DNA of 64,000 nucleotides, taken from assembly GCF_047654805.1 (NCBI RefSeq), contig NZ_JASGIV010000001.1, positions 5,208,001 through 5,272,000 on the forward strand, given 5' to 3'. This DNA is from Pelomonas sp047654805. GTDB lineage: Bacteria; Pseudomonadota; Gammaproteobacteria; Burkholderiales; Burkholderiaceae_C. Positions 16,964 to 24,823 of this stretch are shown here, piece after piece. How positions within the stretch are numbered: position 1 is the first letter of the stretch; each line of letters opens with the position of its first letter. The translations under genes were made by a program, and so were the position numbers. The notes beneath the pieces are model-generated. The model worked only from the letters and a program-made list of their open reading frames with translations. It ran no database searches and was not told the DNA's origin.

Positions 16964-18909
16964 GCTGCTTCCGCTTCGGTGAAGCCCTTGAACTTGCCCT
17001 TCTTCAGGTGCACCAGCAGCAGCGAGATCGCGGCGGGTGTGATGCCGGAGATGCGCGAGGCCTGGCCCAGGGTCTCGGGCCGGTGGGTATTCAGCTTCTG
17101 GCGCGCTTCGAAGGAGAGGGCATGCACAAGGCTGTAGTCCAGATCCTCCGGCAGCCTCAGGTGCTCGAAGTGGGCGGCCCGGGCGACATCGTCGATCTGC
17201 TTGTTGATGTAGCCGGCGTACTTGATGCTGATCTCGACCTGCTCGGCGACAAGGTCCGCCAGACCACGGCCCAGCTCGGCGACCAGGGTTTCACGTGAAA
17301 CGCCAACGTCGGGTCGTGCAATCGAAGCAACCTCGGCCACCGTGTCGAAGCCTACCCCCGGCCTGCGCAGCAGGTCGGCCAAGCTGTATTCACGCTCCAG
17401 CGCCTTGCCGACGAGGCGCTCGGCGTCAGCCGCCGGCAGGATGCCGGGATGCACCCAGGTACTCTTCAGCTTCTCGGTTTCACGTGAAACAGCATCGCGC
17501 TTGCGGTTGAAGGCGGTCCAGCGCTCGTCGTCCACCAGGCCCAGCAGGCGGCCTGTCTCGGTCAGCCGCGCATCCGCGTTGTCCTCGCGCAGCTGTAGCC
17601 GGAACTCGGCGCGGCTGGTGAACATGCGGTAGGGTTCGGTCACGCCCTTGGTGATGAGGTCGTCCACCAGCACGCCCAGGTAGGCCTGGTCGCGGGCCGG
17701 CGTCCACGGGCCGTCGCCGCGCACCTGCAGCGCGGCGTTCAGGCCGGCGAACAGGCCTTGCGCCGCCGCCTCCTCATAGCCCGTCGTGCCGTTGATCTGG
17801 CCGGCGAAGAACAGGCCCTGGATCACCTTGGTCTCGAAGTTGGCCTTCAGTCCGCGCGGATCGAAGTAGTCGTACTCGATGGCATAGCCGGGACGCAGAA
17901 TGTCGGCGTTCTCCAGTCCGGGGATGCTGCGCACGGCGGCGAGCTGGATGTCGAAGGGCAGCGAGGTGGAGATGCCATTCGGATAGAACTCGTGCGTCGT
18001 CAGGCCTTCGGGCTCCAGAAAGATCTGGTGCGAGTCCTTGTCAGCGAAGCGGTTGACCTTGTCCTCGATGCTGGGGCAGTAGCGGGGGCCTACGCCCTCG
18101 ATGACGCCGGTGAACATGGGGCTGCGGTCAAAGCCGCTGCGGATGATCTCGTGCGTACGGGCATTGGTGTGCGTGATCCAGCACGGCACCTGCTGTGGGT
18201 GCATGGCCGTGTTGCCGATGAAGCTGAACACGGGCACCGGATCGAGGTCGCCCGGCTGCGCCTCGCACTTGGAAAAGTCGATGGTTCGGCCATCGATGCG
18301 TGGTGGCGTGCCCGTTTTCAGGCGCCCCTGCGGCAACTTCAGCTCCTTCAGCCGCGCCGACAGCGACACGGCCGGCGGGTCGCCAGCGCGGCCGGCGCTG
18401 TAGTTCTCCAGGCCGACGTGGATGCGGCCGTCCAGGAAGGTGCCTGCCGTCAGCACGACGGCACGGGCACGGAAACGGATGCCGGCCTGTGTGATGGCGC
18501 CGACAACCCGGTCGCCGTCCACCATCAGGTCATCCACGGCCTGCTGGAACAGCATCAAGTTGGGCTGGTTCTCCAGCCGGCGGCGGATGGCGGCCTTGTA
18601 CAGGATACGGTCGGCCTGCGCGCGCGTGGCGCGCACGGCCGGGCCCTTGCTGCCATTGAGGATGCGGAACTGGATGCCGCCCTCGTCGGTGGCCAGCGCC
18701 ATCGCGCCGCCCAGTGCATCGACTTCCTTGACGAGGTGGCCCTTGCCAATGCCGCCGATGCTCGGGTTGCAGCTCATCTGGCCCAGGGTCTCGATGTTGT
18801 GGGTCAGCAGCAGTGTCTGCGCGCCCATGCGCGCGGCCGCGAGCGCCGCCTCAGTGCCGGCATGGCCGCCACCGACGACGATGACATCGAATTCCTTGGG
18901 GTAGAGCAT
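16960..18909 (-). CDS. mnmG: tRNA uridine-5-carboxymethylaminomethyl modification enzyme MnmG (GidA)
   Basis: A 649-residue FAD enzyme that, with MnmE, installs the cmnm5 group on U34 of several tRNAs. The FAD-binding start is DVIVVGGGHAGTEAALAAARMG. SCNPSIGGIGKGHLVKEVDALGG, the KTGTPPRIDGRT block and TEPYRMFTSRAEFRLQLREDNAD are signature blocks. The C-terminal helical domain ends ISGITPAAISLLLVHLKK. It is the first gene of the mnmG-isochorismatase-rsmG-LysE-parA-GNAT-GNAT operon. Two parS-like sites lie within it, each read as VSRET in the protein. Confidence 0.98.
   Translation of the reverse strand: MLYPKEFDVIVVGGGHAGTEAALAAARMGAQTLLLTHNIETLGQMSCNPSIGGIGKGHLVKEVDALGGAMALATDEGGIQFRILNGSKGPAVRATRAQADRILYKAAIRRRLENQPNLMLFQQAVDDLMVDGDRVVGAITQAGIRFRARAVVLTAGTFLDGRIHVGLENYSAGRAGDPPAVSLSARLKELKLPQGRLKTGTPPRIDGRTIDFSKCEAQPGDLDPVPVFSFIGNTAMHPQQVPCWITHTNARTHEIIRSGFDRSPMFTGVIEGVGPRYCPSIEDKVNRFADKDSHQIFLEPEGLTTHEFYPNGISTSLPFDIQLAAVRSIPGLENADILRPGYAIEYDYFDPRGLKANFETKVIQGLFFAGQINGTTGYEEAAAQGLFAGLNAALQVRGDGPWTPARDQAYLGVLVDDLITKGVTEPYRMFTSRAEFRLQLREDNADARLTETGRLLGLVDDERWTAFNRKRDAVSRETEKLKSTWVHPGILPAADAERLVGKALEREYSLADLLRRPGVGFDTVAEVASIARPDVGVSRETLVAELGRGLADLVAEQVEISIKYAGYINKQIDDVARAAHFEHLRLPEDLDYSLVHALSFEARQKLNTHRPETLGQASRISGITPAAISLLLVHLKKGKFKGFTEAEAA
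17287..17302. other. parS-like ParB binding site 2 (inside mnmG)
   Basis: GGTTTCACGTGAAACG has the perfect 14-bp palindromic parS core GTTTCACGTGAAAC; only the outermost two bases differ from the 16-bp consensus. Confidence 0.88.
17476..17491. other. parS-like ParB binding site 3 (inside mnmG)
   Basis: GGTTTCACGTGAAACA matches the parS consensus at 15 of 16 bases and has the perfect 14-bp core. It lies 189 bp from site 2. Confidence 0.9.
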
Positions 18910-18975
18910 CTCGGTCCTGAAAGAACGTACAGCCTGCGCGAGCGCTGGGGCAAACCCCGAATTTTACGAAGCGGC

Positions 18976-18984
18976 TGTGGATAA
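18976..18984 (-). other. Perfect DnaA box upstream of mnmG
   Basis: TGTGGATAA is the exact complement of the consensus DnaA box TTATCCACA. It lies 67 bp upstream of the mnmG start. I see only one copy and no AT-rich unwinding element, so this is not by itself an origin. Confidence 0.45.
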
Positions 18985-19024
18985 GTCACCCCGTCCGACA
19001 TGGCGGCGCAGGGACAATTCGCCG

Positions 19025-19291
19025 ATGGAATGCCGTCCCCGCTGCGCCGCCTGCTGCATCGCTCCGTCGATCAGCTCGCCCATCCCCGGCCACCCGAACG
19101 GCAAGCCTGCGGGCGTGCGCTGTACGCAGCTGGACGACGAGGATCGCTGCCGCATCTTCGGCCGACCCGAGCGTCCGGCCGTCTGCGGCTCGCTGCAACC
19201 CAGCGACATCATGTGCGGCGACAGCCGCGAGCAGGCGATGCGCTGGCTGGGCTGGATGGAGCGCGAGACCGCGCCGTCTCAGCTTGGCTGA
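19025..19291 (+). CDS. YkgJ family cysteine-cluster protein
   Basis: An 88-residue protein with the family's zinc/iron-chelating cysteine pattern. It opens MECRPRCAACCIAP, continues ISSPIPGHPNGKPAGVRC, then CRIFGRPERPAVCGSL and MCG. The ATG at 19025 is chosen because homologues begin at the first Cys cluster; an upstream in-frame GTG at 18977 would start inside the DnaA box. It is divergent from mnmG and its last 13 bases overlap the end of the DUF2061 gene on the other strand. Function unknown; metal binding is inferred from the cysteines. Confidence 0.88.
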   Translation: MECRPRCAACCIAPSISSPIPGHPNGKPAGVRCTQLDDEDRCRIFGRPERPAVCGSLQPSDIMCGDSREQAMRWLGWMERETAPSQLG

Positions 19292-19497
19292 GGCTGGGAG
19301 GGGCGGCCCAAGCGCGCCCGCCAGGCCCGGGCGCGCGGGTGGTCCCAGTATTTGTCGAAGAAGTAGTGCAGCACCGTGTTGGCCAGCGGTTCGATGAAGG
19401 TGACCGCGCCGGCCACGCTGAGGCTGCCGGTCAGCGCATAGGTGACGCTGAACGAGGTGCCGAGGTGGAGAACGCCGAAGCTGACGGTCTTGGCCAT
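19279..19497 (-). CDS. DUF2061 small membrane protein
   Basis: A 72-residue protein with two hydrophobic stretches separated by a short loop. The opening MAKTVSFGVLHLGTSFSVTYALTG and the IEPLANTVLHYFFDKYWDH block are typical of DUF2061. It is convergent with and slightly overlaps the YkgJ gene. A Fur-box-like sequence lies 32 bp upstream of its start. The function of the family is unknown. Confidence 0.88.
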   Translation of the reverse strand: MAKTVSFGVLHLGTSFSVTYALTGSLSVAGAVTFIEPLANTVLHYFFDKYWDHPRARAWRARLGRPSQPQPS

Positions 19498-19528
19498 GGC
19501 TGATCTATCGACAAGAAGGCTTGGATAG

Positions 19529-19547
19529 TCAAATGCTAATCATTCTT
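19529..19547. promoter_or_regulatory. Fur-box-like sequence between DUF2061 and the 19609 gene
   Basis: TCAAATGCTAATCATTCTT agrees with the 19-bp Fur consensus GATAATGATAATCATTATC at 13 positions, including the run TAATCATT. It lies in a divergent 111-bp intergenic region and could serve either gene. Confidence 0.35.
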
Positions 19548-19608
19548 GCCGCCGCGGGCCAATCACTTGCCTCAATCGCCGTGATGGGCGTTTAGGCTTC
19601 GCAGGATC

Positions 19609-20100
19609 ATGACGCCACAGAGCATGCCGTTGCCACCCACCAGCCTGCTGGCCCGGCTCGCTCGCGATCGTGGAGCCTTCGCCGATGCCTATGCGTTGCA
19701 GCTTCCGCGGACCGTGACGCTGGCCGAGTTCGTCGAGGCCTTCTATACGACGCGGCTCTTCAAGGCGGAGCGTGTGCTGCTGCGTCTGTTCGGCAAGCCG
19801 TCTACCGATGCGATGGCGCGGGCGGTGGCACGCGGCGAGGGCCCCCGACTGGCGATTTGGACCGTCGAGGCCCGCGAGGGCGACGAGTTGCTGATGCACG
19901 AGGACAGTGGTGCCACGCGCTCCTGGTTCCGGGCCGAATCCGGCGCGGGCGGCACGACGCTGTGGTTCGGTTCCGCCGTTCTGCCACGCCGGCGCGTGGC
20001 CGGTGGCGAGCCCCGCTTTGGCGTCGTCTTCCATGCCCTGCTGGGGTTCCACCGCTGGTACTCGCGGGCACTGCTGACCGCGGCGGCCCGGCAGCTCTAG
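19609..20100 (+). CDS. Conserved hypothetical protein, possibly DUF2867-like
   Basis: A 163-residue protein I do not recognise with certainty. FADAYALQLPRTVTLAEFVEAFYTTRLFKAERVLLRL and, near the end, LWFGSAVLPRR and FHALLGFHRWYSRALLTAAARQL vaguely recall DUF2867-type small-molecule-binding folds. There is no signal peptide and no transmembrane helix. It stands alone, divergent from DUF2061, and overlaps the end of the convergent lipoprotein gene by 4 bp. Confidence 0.7.
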   Translation: MTPQSMPLPPTSLLARLARDRGAFADAYALQLPRTVTLAEFVEAFYTTRLFKAERVLLRLFGKPSTDAMARAVARGEGPRLAIWTVEAREGDELLMHEDSGATRSWFRAESGAGGTTLWFGSAVLPRRRVAGGEPRFGVVFHALLGFHRWYSRALLTAAARQL

Positions 20101-20588
20101 GACCTGGTGCCCTTGCCGGTGATCCTGTCGGTTACCGGCTGCTTTGTGTCGCGGTCCTCGATCCACGCTTCGCAGGCCTCGGGCGCGATGCGCCCCGACA
20201 CGCGGTAGGCCTTGCCCGCCTCTGGCGTGAAGGCCACCTCCCCCTGCACGCGGCAGGTTGGGCTGGTCATGGCGAGGATGGGGGCGGCGTACTGCGTCAT
20301 GGCCTGCAGCTGCACGCGGGCCGGCCGCAACGGCAGCTCGTTGGTCAGCGCCACAGGAGATACGGCAAAGCCGCGACCCTGGTTGGCACTCACCGTGGCC
20401 CGGCTGGTGGTGGACAGGCGGCGCCCGTCCACCTGCGTCATCTCGAAGACGTGCAGCAGCCGGTCGTTGACCTGCTGGGCCTGGTCGGCCACGTTGACCG
20501 TGGGGCCGTCGTATCCGGGCGGCGTGGCGGCCTCGAAGCTCGCGCAGCCGGCGAGGGCCAGCGTGGCGGCCAGCGCCAGGGCTTTCAT
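20097..20588 (-). CDS. Lipoprotein at the end of an ABC-exporter operon
   Basis: A 163-residue lipoprotein: MKALALAATLALAGC is a compact signal peptide with lipobox LALAGC. The mature part has no recognised domain; two later cysteines (SPTCRV and PEACEAW) could form a disulphide. The ATG overlaps the stop of the ABC permease (ATGA), placing it as the last gene of a four-gene coupled operon. It may be an envelope accessory of the exporter (inference). Confidence 0.8.
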   Translation of the reverse strand: MKALALAATLALAGCASFEAATPPGYDGPTVNVADQAQQVNDRLLHVFEMTQVDGRRLSTTSRATVSANQGRGFAVSPVALTNELPLRPARVQLQAMTQYAAPILAMTSPTCRVQGEVAFTPEAGKAYRVSGRIAPEACEAWIEDRDTKQPVTDRITGKGTRS

Positions 20589-21763
20589 CGTGCCACCGCC
20601 GCACGCATCGAACGCGCCACGTACATCAGCGCCACGGCCGCCAGCGCGAAGCCGACGACAACGCCGGGCAGCACTTGACTCCAGCGCAGCGCCTCGCCCT
20701 TGAGCACCGCCAGCATCAGCGTGTTCTGCGCCAGCCCCGGCACCCACAGATACCAGGGAGCATCGCCGCCAGGGTTGAGCAGGCTGACCATGGGCATCAG
20801 GCTGACGGCGGTAACGACCAGCGTGCTGCCGGCCTGCGCCTCCTTGAAGGTCTTGGAGCGTATGGCCAGCGCCATCAGCAGCGCCGACAGGCCGGCTGCC
20901 AGCGGGATCTGCAGCAGCCAGAAGGCCAGCACCTCGCCAGGCCCGAACTGGAACATGGCCTGCAGGCTGTCGCTTCGCAGCAGCCACTGCGCCGGCACGA
21001 AGCTCAGCGAGGACAGCAGGGCCACGGCCATGCCCAGCAGCGCGACGGCGCCCCACTTGCCGGCCACGATGGCGCCGTGCGGCGCGGGGTTCATCAACAG
21101 CGGCTCCAGCGAGCCGCGCTCGCGCTCGCCGGCCGTGCTGTCCAGTGCTGCGGTCAGCGCGCCATAGAGCACAGCCATGATGATGAACATCGGGATCATG
21201 GCCGTCAGCCGCGACGCACGGGCCTGGGCGTTGGCGAGGTCGCGCTCTGAGACGTCGATGGGCTCAAGCAGCTCGGTGGAGACGCCGCGCAGGGCAAGGC
21301 TCAGCGTCGCGCGTTCCTGGCTGAAGCCGCGCAGCAGGCCGCGCAGCGCACCAGCGCCGGCGCTGGCCCGTTGGTTGGCGCTGTCCGTCACCAGCTCGAC
21401 GACGGGCGATTCGCCATGCAGCAGCTTCTTCTCGAAGTCCGCCGGGATCACAAGCAGGGGCGCGAAGATCTTGCCCCGGCGCAGTGCAGCCTCGTAGTCC
21501 TCGCGCATCTTGGCATTCCCAAGCGTGATGACGGTGTAGGTCTGCCGCTGGATGAAGTTGACCAGCGAGGGTCCGTTCTGCGTGCCGTACACGACCACTG
21601 TGCGCTTCTCGGCCTGGGTCTCGAGCGATGCGATCAGGCTCGACAAGGCCATCAGCAGCAGCGGACCCATCAGCAGGGCGGGGATCAGCAAGCGCAGCAG
21701 GGTGCGGCGGTCGCGCAGCGCATCGGAGAGTTCCTTCGCGAAAACGATCAGGGCCTGTTTCAT
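20585..21763 (-). CDS. ABC-2 type exporter permease (NatB-like)
   Basis: A 392-residue permease. One transmembrane helix near residues 22-45 is followed by a large extracytoplasmic region (about 50-185) and then five or so helices in the C-terminal half (MIPMFIIMAVLYGALTAAL onward). GERERGSLEPLLMNPAPHGAIVAGKW near residues 215-240 is the coupling segment typical of NatB/ABC-2 permeases. It overlaps its ATPase upstream and the lipoprotein downstream by 4 bp each. NatAB of Bacillus exports sodium; the substrate here is unknown. Confidence 0.9.
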   Translation of the reverse strand: MKQALIVFAKELSDALRDRRTLLRLLIPALLMGPLLLMALSSLIASLETQAEKRTVVVYGTQNGPSLVNFIQRQTYTVITLGNAKMREDYEAALRRGKIFAPLLVIPADFEKKLLHGESPVVELVTDSANQRASAGAGALRGLLRGFSQERATLSLALRGVSTELLEPIDVSERDLANAQARASRLTAMIPMFIIMAVLYGALTAALDSTAGERERGSLEPLLMNPAPHGAIVAGKWGAVALLGMAVALLSSLSFVPAQWLLRSDSLQAMFQFGPGEVLAFWLLQIPLAAGLSALLMALAIRSKTFKEAQAGSTLVVTAVSLMPMVSLLNPGGDAPWYLWVPGLAQNTLMLAVLKGEALRWSQVLPGVVVGFALAAVALMYVARSMRAAVAR

Positions 21764-22542
21764 GCGGCCACCTCTTCAGGGAATGCGAGTTTCACGAAAG
21801 CGTCCTCGAACCGGGCCTCGCCGGCCTGTTCCAGCAGGCCGGTCACGCTGCCATGGGCCACGCTGCGGCCCTTGGACACGACGACGACCTCGTCGCAGAG
21901 CTGTTCCACCTCCTGCATGATGTGCGTGGAGAAGACGATGCATTTGCCCCCGCCCTCGGCGCTGCGCAGCCAGCGCAGCGCCTCGCGCAGTGCACGCGTG
22001 GCCAGCACGTCCAGGCCGTTGGTGGGCTCGTCCAGCACGATGTTGGCGGGGTCGTGGACCAGTGCGCGGGCGAGCGCCGTCTTCATGCGCTCGCCCTGGC
22101 TGAAGCCCTCGGCACGGCGGTCCAGGATGGCCTGCATCTCCAGCAGCCGGGCCAGTTCTTCGGCACGGGCGTTGGCGGCCTCGGGTGTCATGCCCTGCAG
22201 CCGACCGTAGTAGACGATGTTCTCGCGGGCGCTGAGGCGCGGATACAGGCCATGAGCGTCGCCGAGGATGCCCATGCGGGCGAGGGCCTTCAGCGGGGCG
22301 TCCTTCACGGCCAGGCCGTCGACCGTGATACGGCCGGCGTCCGGAGGGAAGAGCCCGCCCAGCATGCGCAGCGTGGTCGTCTTGCCCGCGCCGTTGGCAC
22401 CCAGCAGGCCGGTGATGCGGCCGTCCTCGGCCCGCAGGCTCACGCCCTGCACGGCATGGACCACGCGCTTGCTGCCGCGCTTGAACAGGCTGCCTCCGGT
22501 CTGTGCCGTGAACTGCTTGTGAACGTCCTGGATGTCGATCAT
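21760..22542 (-). CDS. ABC exporter ATP-binding protein (NatA-like)
   Basis: A 260-residue ATPase with Walker A GANGAGKTT, the ABC signature FSQGERMK, Walker B IVLDEPTNGLD and the switch histidine in FSTHIMQE. Like NatA it lacks membrane segments. It is coupled by 4-bp overlaps both to the upstream secreted hydrolase and to the downstream permease. Confidence 0.94.
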   Translation of the reverse strand: MIDIQDVHKQFTAQTGGSLFKRGSKRVVHAVQGVSLRAEDGRITGLLGANGAGKTTTLRMLGGLFPPDAGRITVDGLAVKDAPLKALARMGILGDAHGLYPRLSARENIVYYGRLQGMTPEAANARAEELARLLEMQAILDRRAEGFSQGERMKTALARALVHDPANIVLDEPTNGLDVLATRALREALRWLRSAEGGGKCIVFSTHIMQEVEQLCDEVVVVSKGRSVAHGSVTGLLEQAGEARFEDAFVKLAFPEEVAA

Positions 22543-24014
22543 TGGGCCGTCCCTCCCTGGACGGGTTGGAACGCGGGGGGGCGTGGGATGCGGATCGCGC
22601 AGGCGGCGTCGTCCATGAGGGTCTTGGGCAGGGCGGTGGCGTCGGTCTTGGCGTCTATGAACCGGAACATCAGGTCGCGCACGCAGCCCAAGGCCATGAC
22701 GCCGTGGCCCGCCTCGGGCACGACGAGATGCTGCACGCGCTCCGGATGGCCGGCCCCCAGGGCCTGGGCGACACGTTCGCCATGGCGCGTCGGCGTGGCC
22801 GGGTCGGCACCGCCGCTCATCACCAGCACCGGGCTGGGTGCGGGCGGGACCTTGTAGAAGTCCGTCGGCACATCACCGCGCGGCCAGGTCTTGCAGACGC
22901 TGCTGTACATCTGTGCGTCCACGGCCTGGAAGTCGGCGCCGGGCGCGTCCTTGGCGCCCGCGAGGCGGGGCACGTCCTCCGCGCATATGACAGAGAAATG
23001 CATGCCCATGGCCAGGCGCGTTGCCGGGCTGCTGCCGAAGGCCGTGCTCAGCCCGAACAGGCCGGTGAAGTTGCCGTCCACCGCGGCCGCATGGATGGCG
23101 GCGGGCAGGGCGGCGCCCAGCGAGGGCTGGTACAGCGGCACGCGCACGGTGCGTAGCAGCAGCTCGCGGGTCACCGTGAAGCGCTCGGGCACGCCGGTCA
23201 ACGGCTGGGGCACGACCACCTCGCGGGGCAGTGAGGCGAGCAGTTTCTGCCAGTCGGCCCGCAGTTGGGGCCGGGTCTTCGCATGGGCCTCGAAGAGCTT
23301 GTCCAGCGCGGCCTGGCCGTCAGTGGAGAAGCTGGCCGGCAGCACCATGTCCGGTGGCGCCACGCCGTCGATGACGGTGCGTCGCACCTTGCTCGGGAAC
23401 TGGCGCAGGTATTCCAGTGCGGCGCGTGTGCCGTAGCTGCCGCCGACGAGGTTCCACTGCGGCACGCCCAGGGCCTCGCGCACGGCCTCCATGTCCTGCA
23501 TGGCGATGGTGGTCGTGAAGAAGCGCAGGCCGCCTTCCTTGCCATAGGGCAGCTTCTCCAGCGCCGAGCGGCATGCGTCCAGGCGGCGCAGCTGCGCCGC
23601 GCCGTCGATCTGCTCAGTGAGGGGCAACTGGCTGTCATCGGGGCATTCCAGCGGCGCGGACTGGCCTGTGCCGCGTTGATCGATGAAGACCAGATCGCGC
23701 CGGTTGTTCAGCCGCGAGAGCCGGGGCAGCATGTGCGGCGCGATCTTGATCGCGCTCTGGCCGGGCCCGCCGGCCAGCATCAGCACGGCGTCGGGCTGCT
23801 TGTTGCGCGCCATCGCCGGCACGACGAGGTAGTGGATGTCGACCTGGGCGCCGTCCGGCCGGGCCGGGTCTAGCGGGCGCTGCAGGCTGCCGCAACGCAC
23901 CTCGGTGGGGATGCCGACAACGCGACAGGGCTTGAGCGGCTCGGCCTGCGCGACATTGCCGAGGCCCATCAGCAGGACTGGAAGAAGGAGAAGGCGCTGC
24001 CTGGATTCGCGCAT
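22539..24014 (-). CDS. Secreted alpha/beta hydrolase, tripeptidyl-aminopeptidase-like
   Basis: A 491-residue exported hydrolase. The signal peptide is MRESRQRLLLLPVLLMGLGNVAQA. The fold shows LAGGPGQSA, the FIDQRGTGQSAPLEC block, the nucleophile elbow GGSYGTRAALEYL, the Asp region SGGADPATPTRHGE and the His in PEAGHGVMALGC. This is the layout of the proline-iminopeptidase/tripeptidyl-aminopeptidase family. It is the first gene of the operon with the NatAB-type exporter and a lipoprotein, so peptide processing outside the inner membrane may be linked to that exporter (inference). Confidence 0.9.
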   Translation of the reverse strand: MRESRQRLLLLPVLLMGLGNVAQAEPLKPCRVVGIPTEVRCGSLQRPLDPARPDGAQVDIHYLVVPAMARNKQPDAVLMLAGGPGQSAIKIAPHMLPRLSRLNNRRDLVFIDQRGTGQSAPLECPDDSQLPLTEQIDGAAQLRRLDACRSALEKLPYGKEGGLRFFTTTIAMQDMEAVREALGVPQWNLVGGSYGTRAALEYLRQFPSKVRRTVIDGVAPPDMVLPASFSTDGQAALDKLFEAHAKTRPQLRADWQKLLASLPREVVVPQPLTGVPERFTVTRELLLRTVRVPLYQPSLGAALPAAIHAAAVDGNFTGLFGLSTAFGSSPATRLAMGMHFSVICAEDVPRLAGAKDAPGADFQAVDAQMYSSVCKTWPRGDVPTDFYKVPPAPSPVLVMSGGADPATPTRHGERVAQALGAGHPERVQHLVVPEAGHGVMALGCVRDLMFRFIDAKTDATALPKTLMDDAACAIRIPRPPAFQPVQGGTAQ

Positions 24015-24214
24015 GCCGGGTCCGGGTTGTTGAAACGGCCCGCAGTATGGCGCCCACCCCTGGGCGAGATGGCGGCTCGCAGGATGAATGGCGGGGTCCG
24101 CAGCATGAATGGCAGCGGGGACTGTCCGAGGAGCGAAGACCTGTCCCGGGCAGGGATTTGGTGCGGTCGCTTAGCCTCGCGGCCCCGTCATTCGAACCTT
24201 CCCTGGAGACGCCC

Positions 24215-24823
24215 TTGAAGCTCTACTACAGCCCCGTTGCCTGCTCGCTGTCGCCCCACATCGTGCTGGAGGAAGCCGGCCTGCCCTACGAGGCCGTGCT
24301 GGCCAGTACCAAGACCCACAAGCTGCAGGACGGCACCGACTACTACTCGATCAATCCCAAGGGCTATGTGCCGCTGCTCGAACTCGACAACGGCGAGCGG
24401 CTTTCCGAGGGGCCGGTCATCGTGCAGTACATCGCCGACCAGGTGCCCGGCCGCGGCCTGATCCCGCCTGCCGGCACGCTGGCCCGCTACCGCGTGCAGG
24501 AGTGGCTGAACTTCATCACCAGCGAGCTGCACAAGGGCTTCTCGCCGCTGTTCAACCCGGCAGTGCCTGAGGAGGCAAAGACGCTGTTCCGTGCCAAGCT
24601 GGTCGAGCGCTTCACGTGGGTGGACGGCCAACTGGCGGGCAAGCCCTATCTGATGGGCGAGGCCTTCTGCGTGGCCGACGCCTACCTGTTCACGGTGGCC
24701 AACTGGAGCCAGTTCGTCGGTGTGGACATCGCCGGCCTGGCCCAGCTGGGCGCCTTCATGGAGCGGGTGCGCCAGCGCCCCGCCGTGCAGGCCGCGATGA
24801 AGGCCGAGGGCCTGATCAAGTAA
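24215..24823 (+). CDS. gstA: Glutathione S-transferase (GstA-type, beta class)
   Basis: A 202-residue GST. The thioredoxin-fold N-terminus reads KLYYSPVACSLSPHIVLEEAGL, with the beta-class Cys near residue 9, and NPKGYVPLLELDNGERLSEGPVIVQYIAD is the glutathione site. The C-terminal all-helical domain contains GEAFCVADAYLFTVANWSQF. The start is TTG at 24215 with a TGGAGA ribosome site; no ATG fits and the upstream frame has no homology. The gene is convergent with the thioredoxin-fold gene, overlapping by 8 bases. Confidence 0.92.
   Translation: MKLYYSPVACSLSPHIVLEEAGLPYEAVLASTKTHKLQDGTDYYSINPKGYVPLLELDNGERLSEGPVIVQYIADQVPGRGLIPPAGTLARYRVQEWLNFITSELHKGFSPLFNPAVPEEAKTLFRAKLVERFTWVDGQLAGKPYLMGEAFCVADAYLFTVANWSQFVGVDIAGLAQLGAFMERVRQRPAVQAAMKAEGLIK

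Noticed and set aside
18977..19024. Upstream GTG start for the YkgJ-type gene
   Set aside because: It would begin inside the DnaA box and add 16 residues before the conserved family start at MECRP.
18910..19024. A chromosome origin (oriC) next to mnmG
   Set aside because: Only one DnaA box and no AT-rich unwinding element are visible; a single site is not enough.
24060..24120. Imperfect direct repeat ATGAATGGC-GGGG / ATGAATGGCAGCGGGG upstream of the GST gene
   Set aside because: Two short copies only, in a spacer without other features; too weak to call a repeat element.
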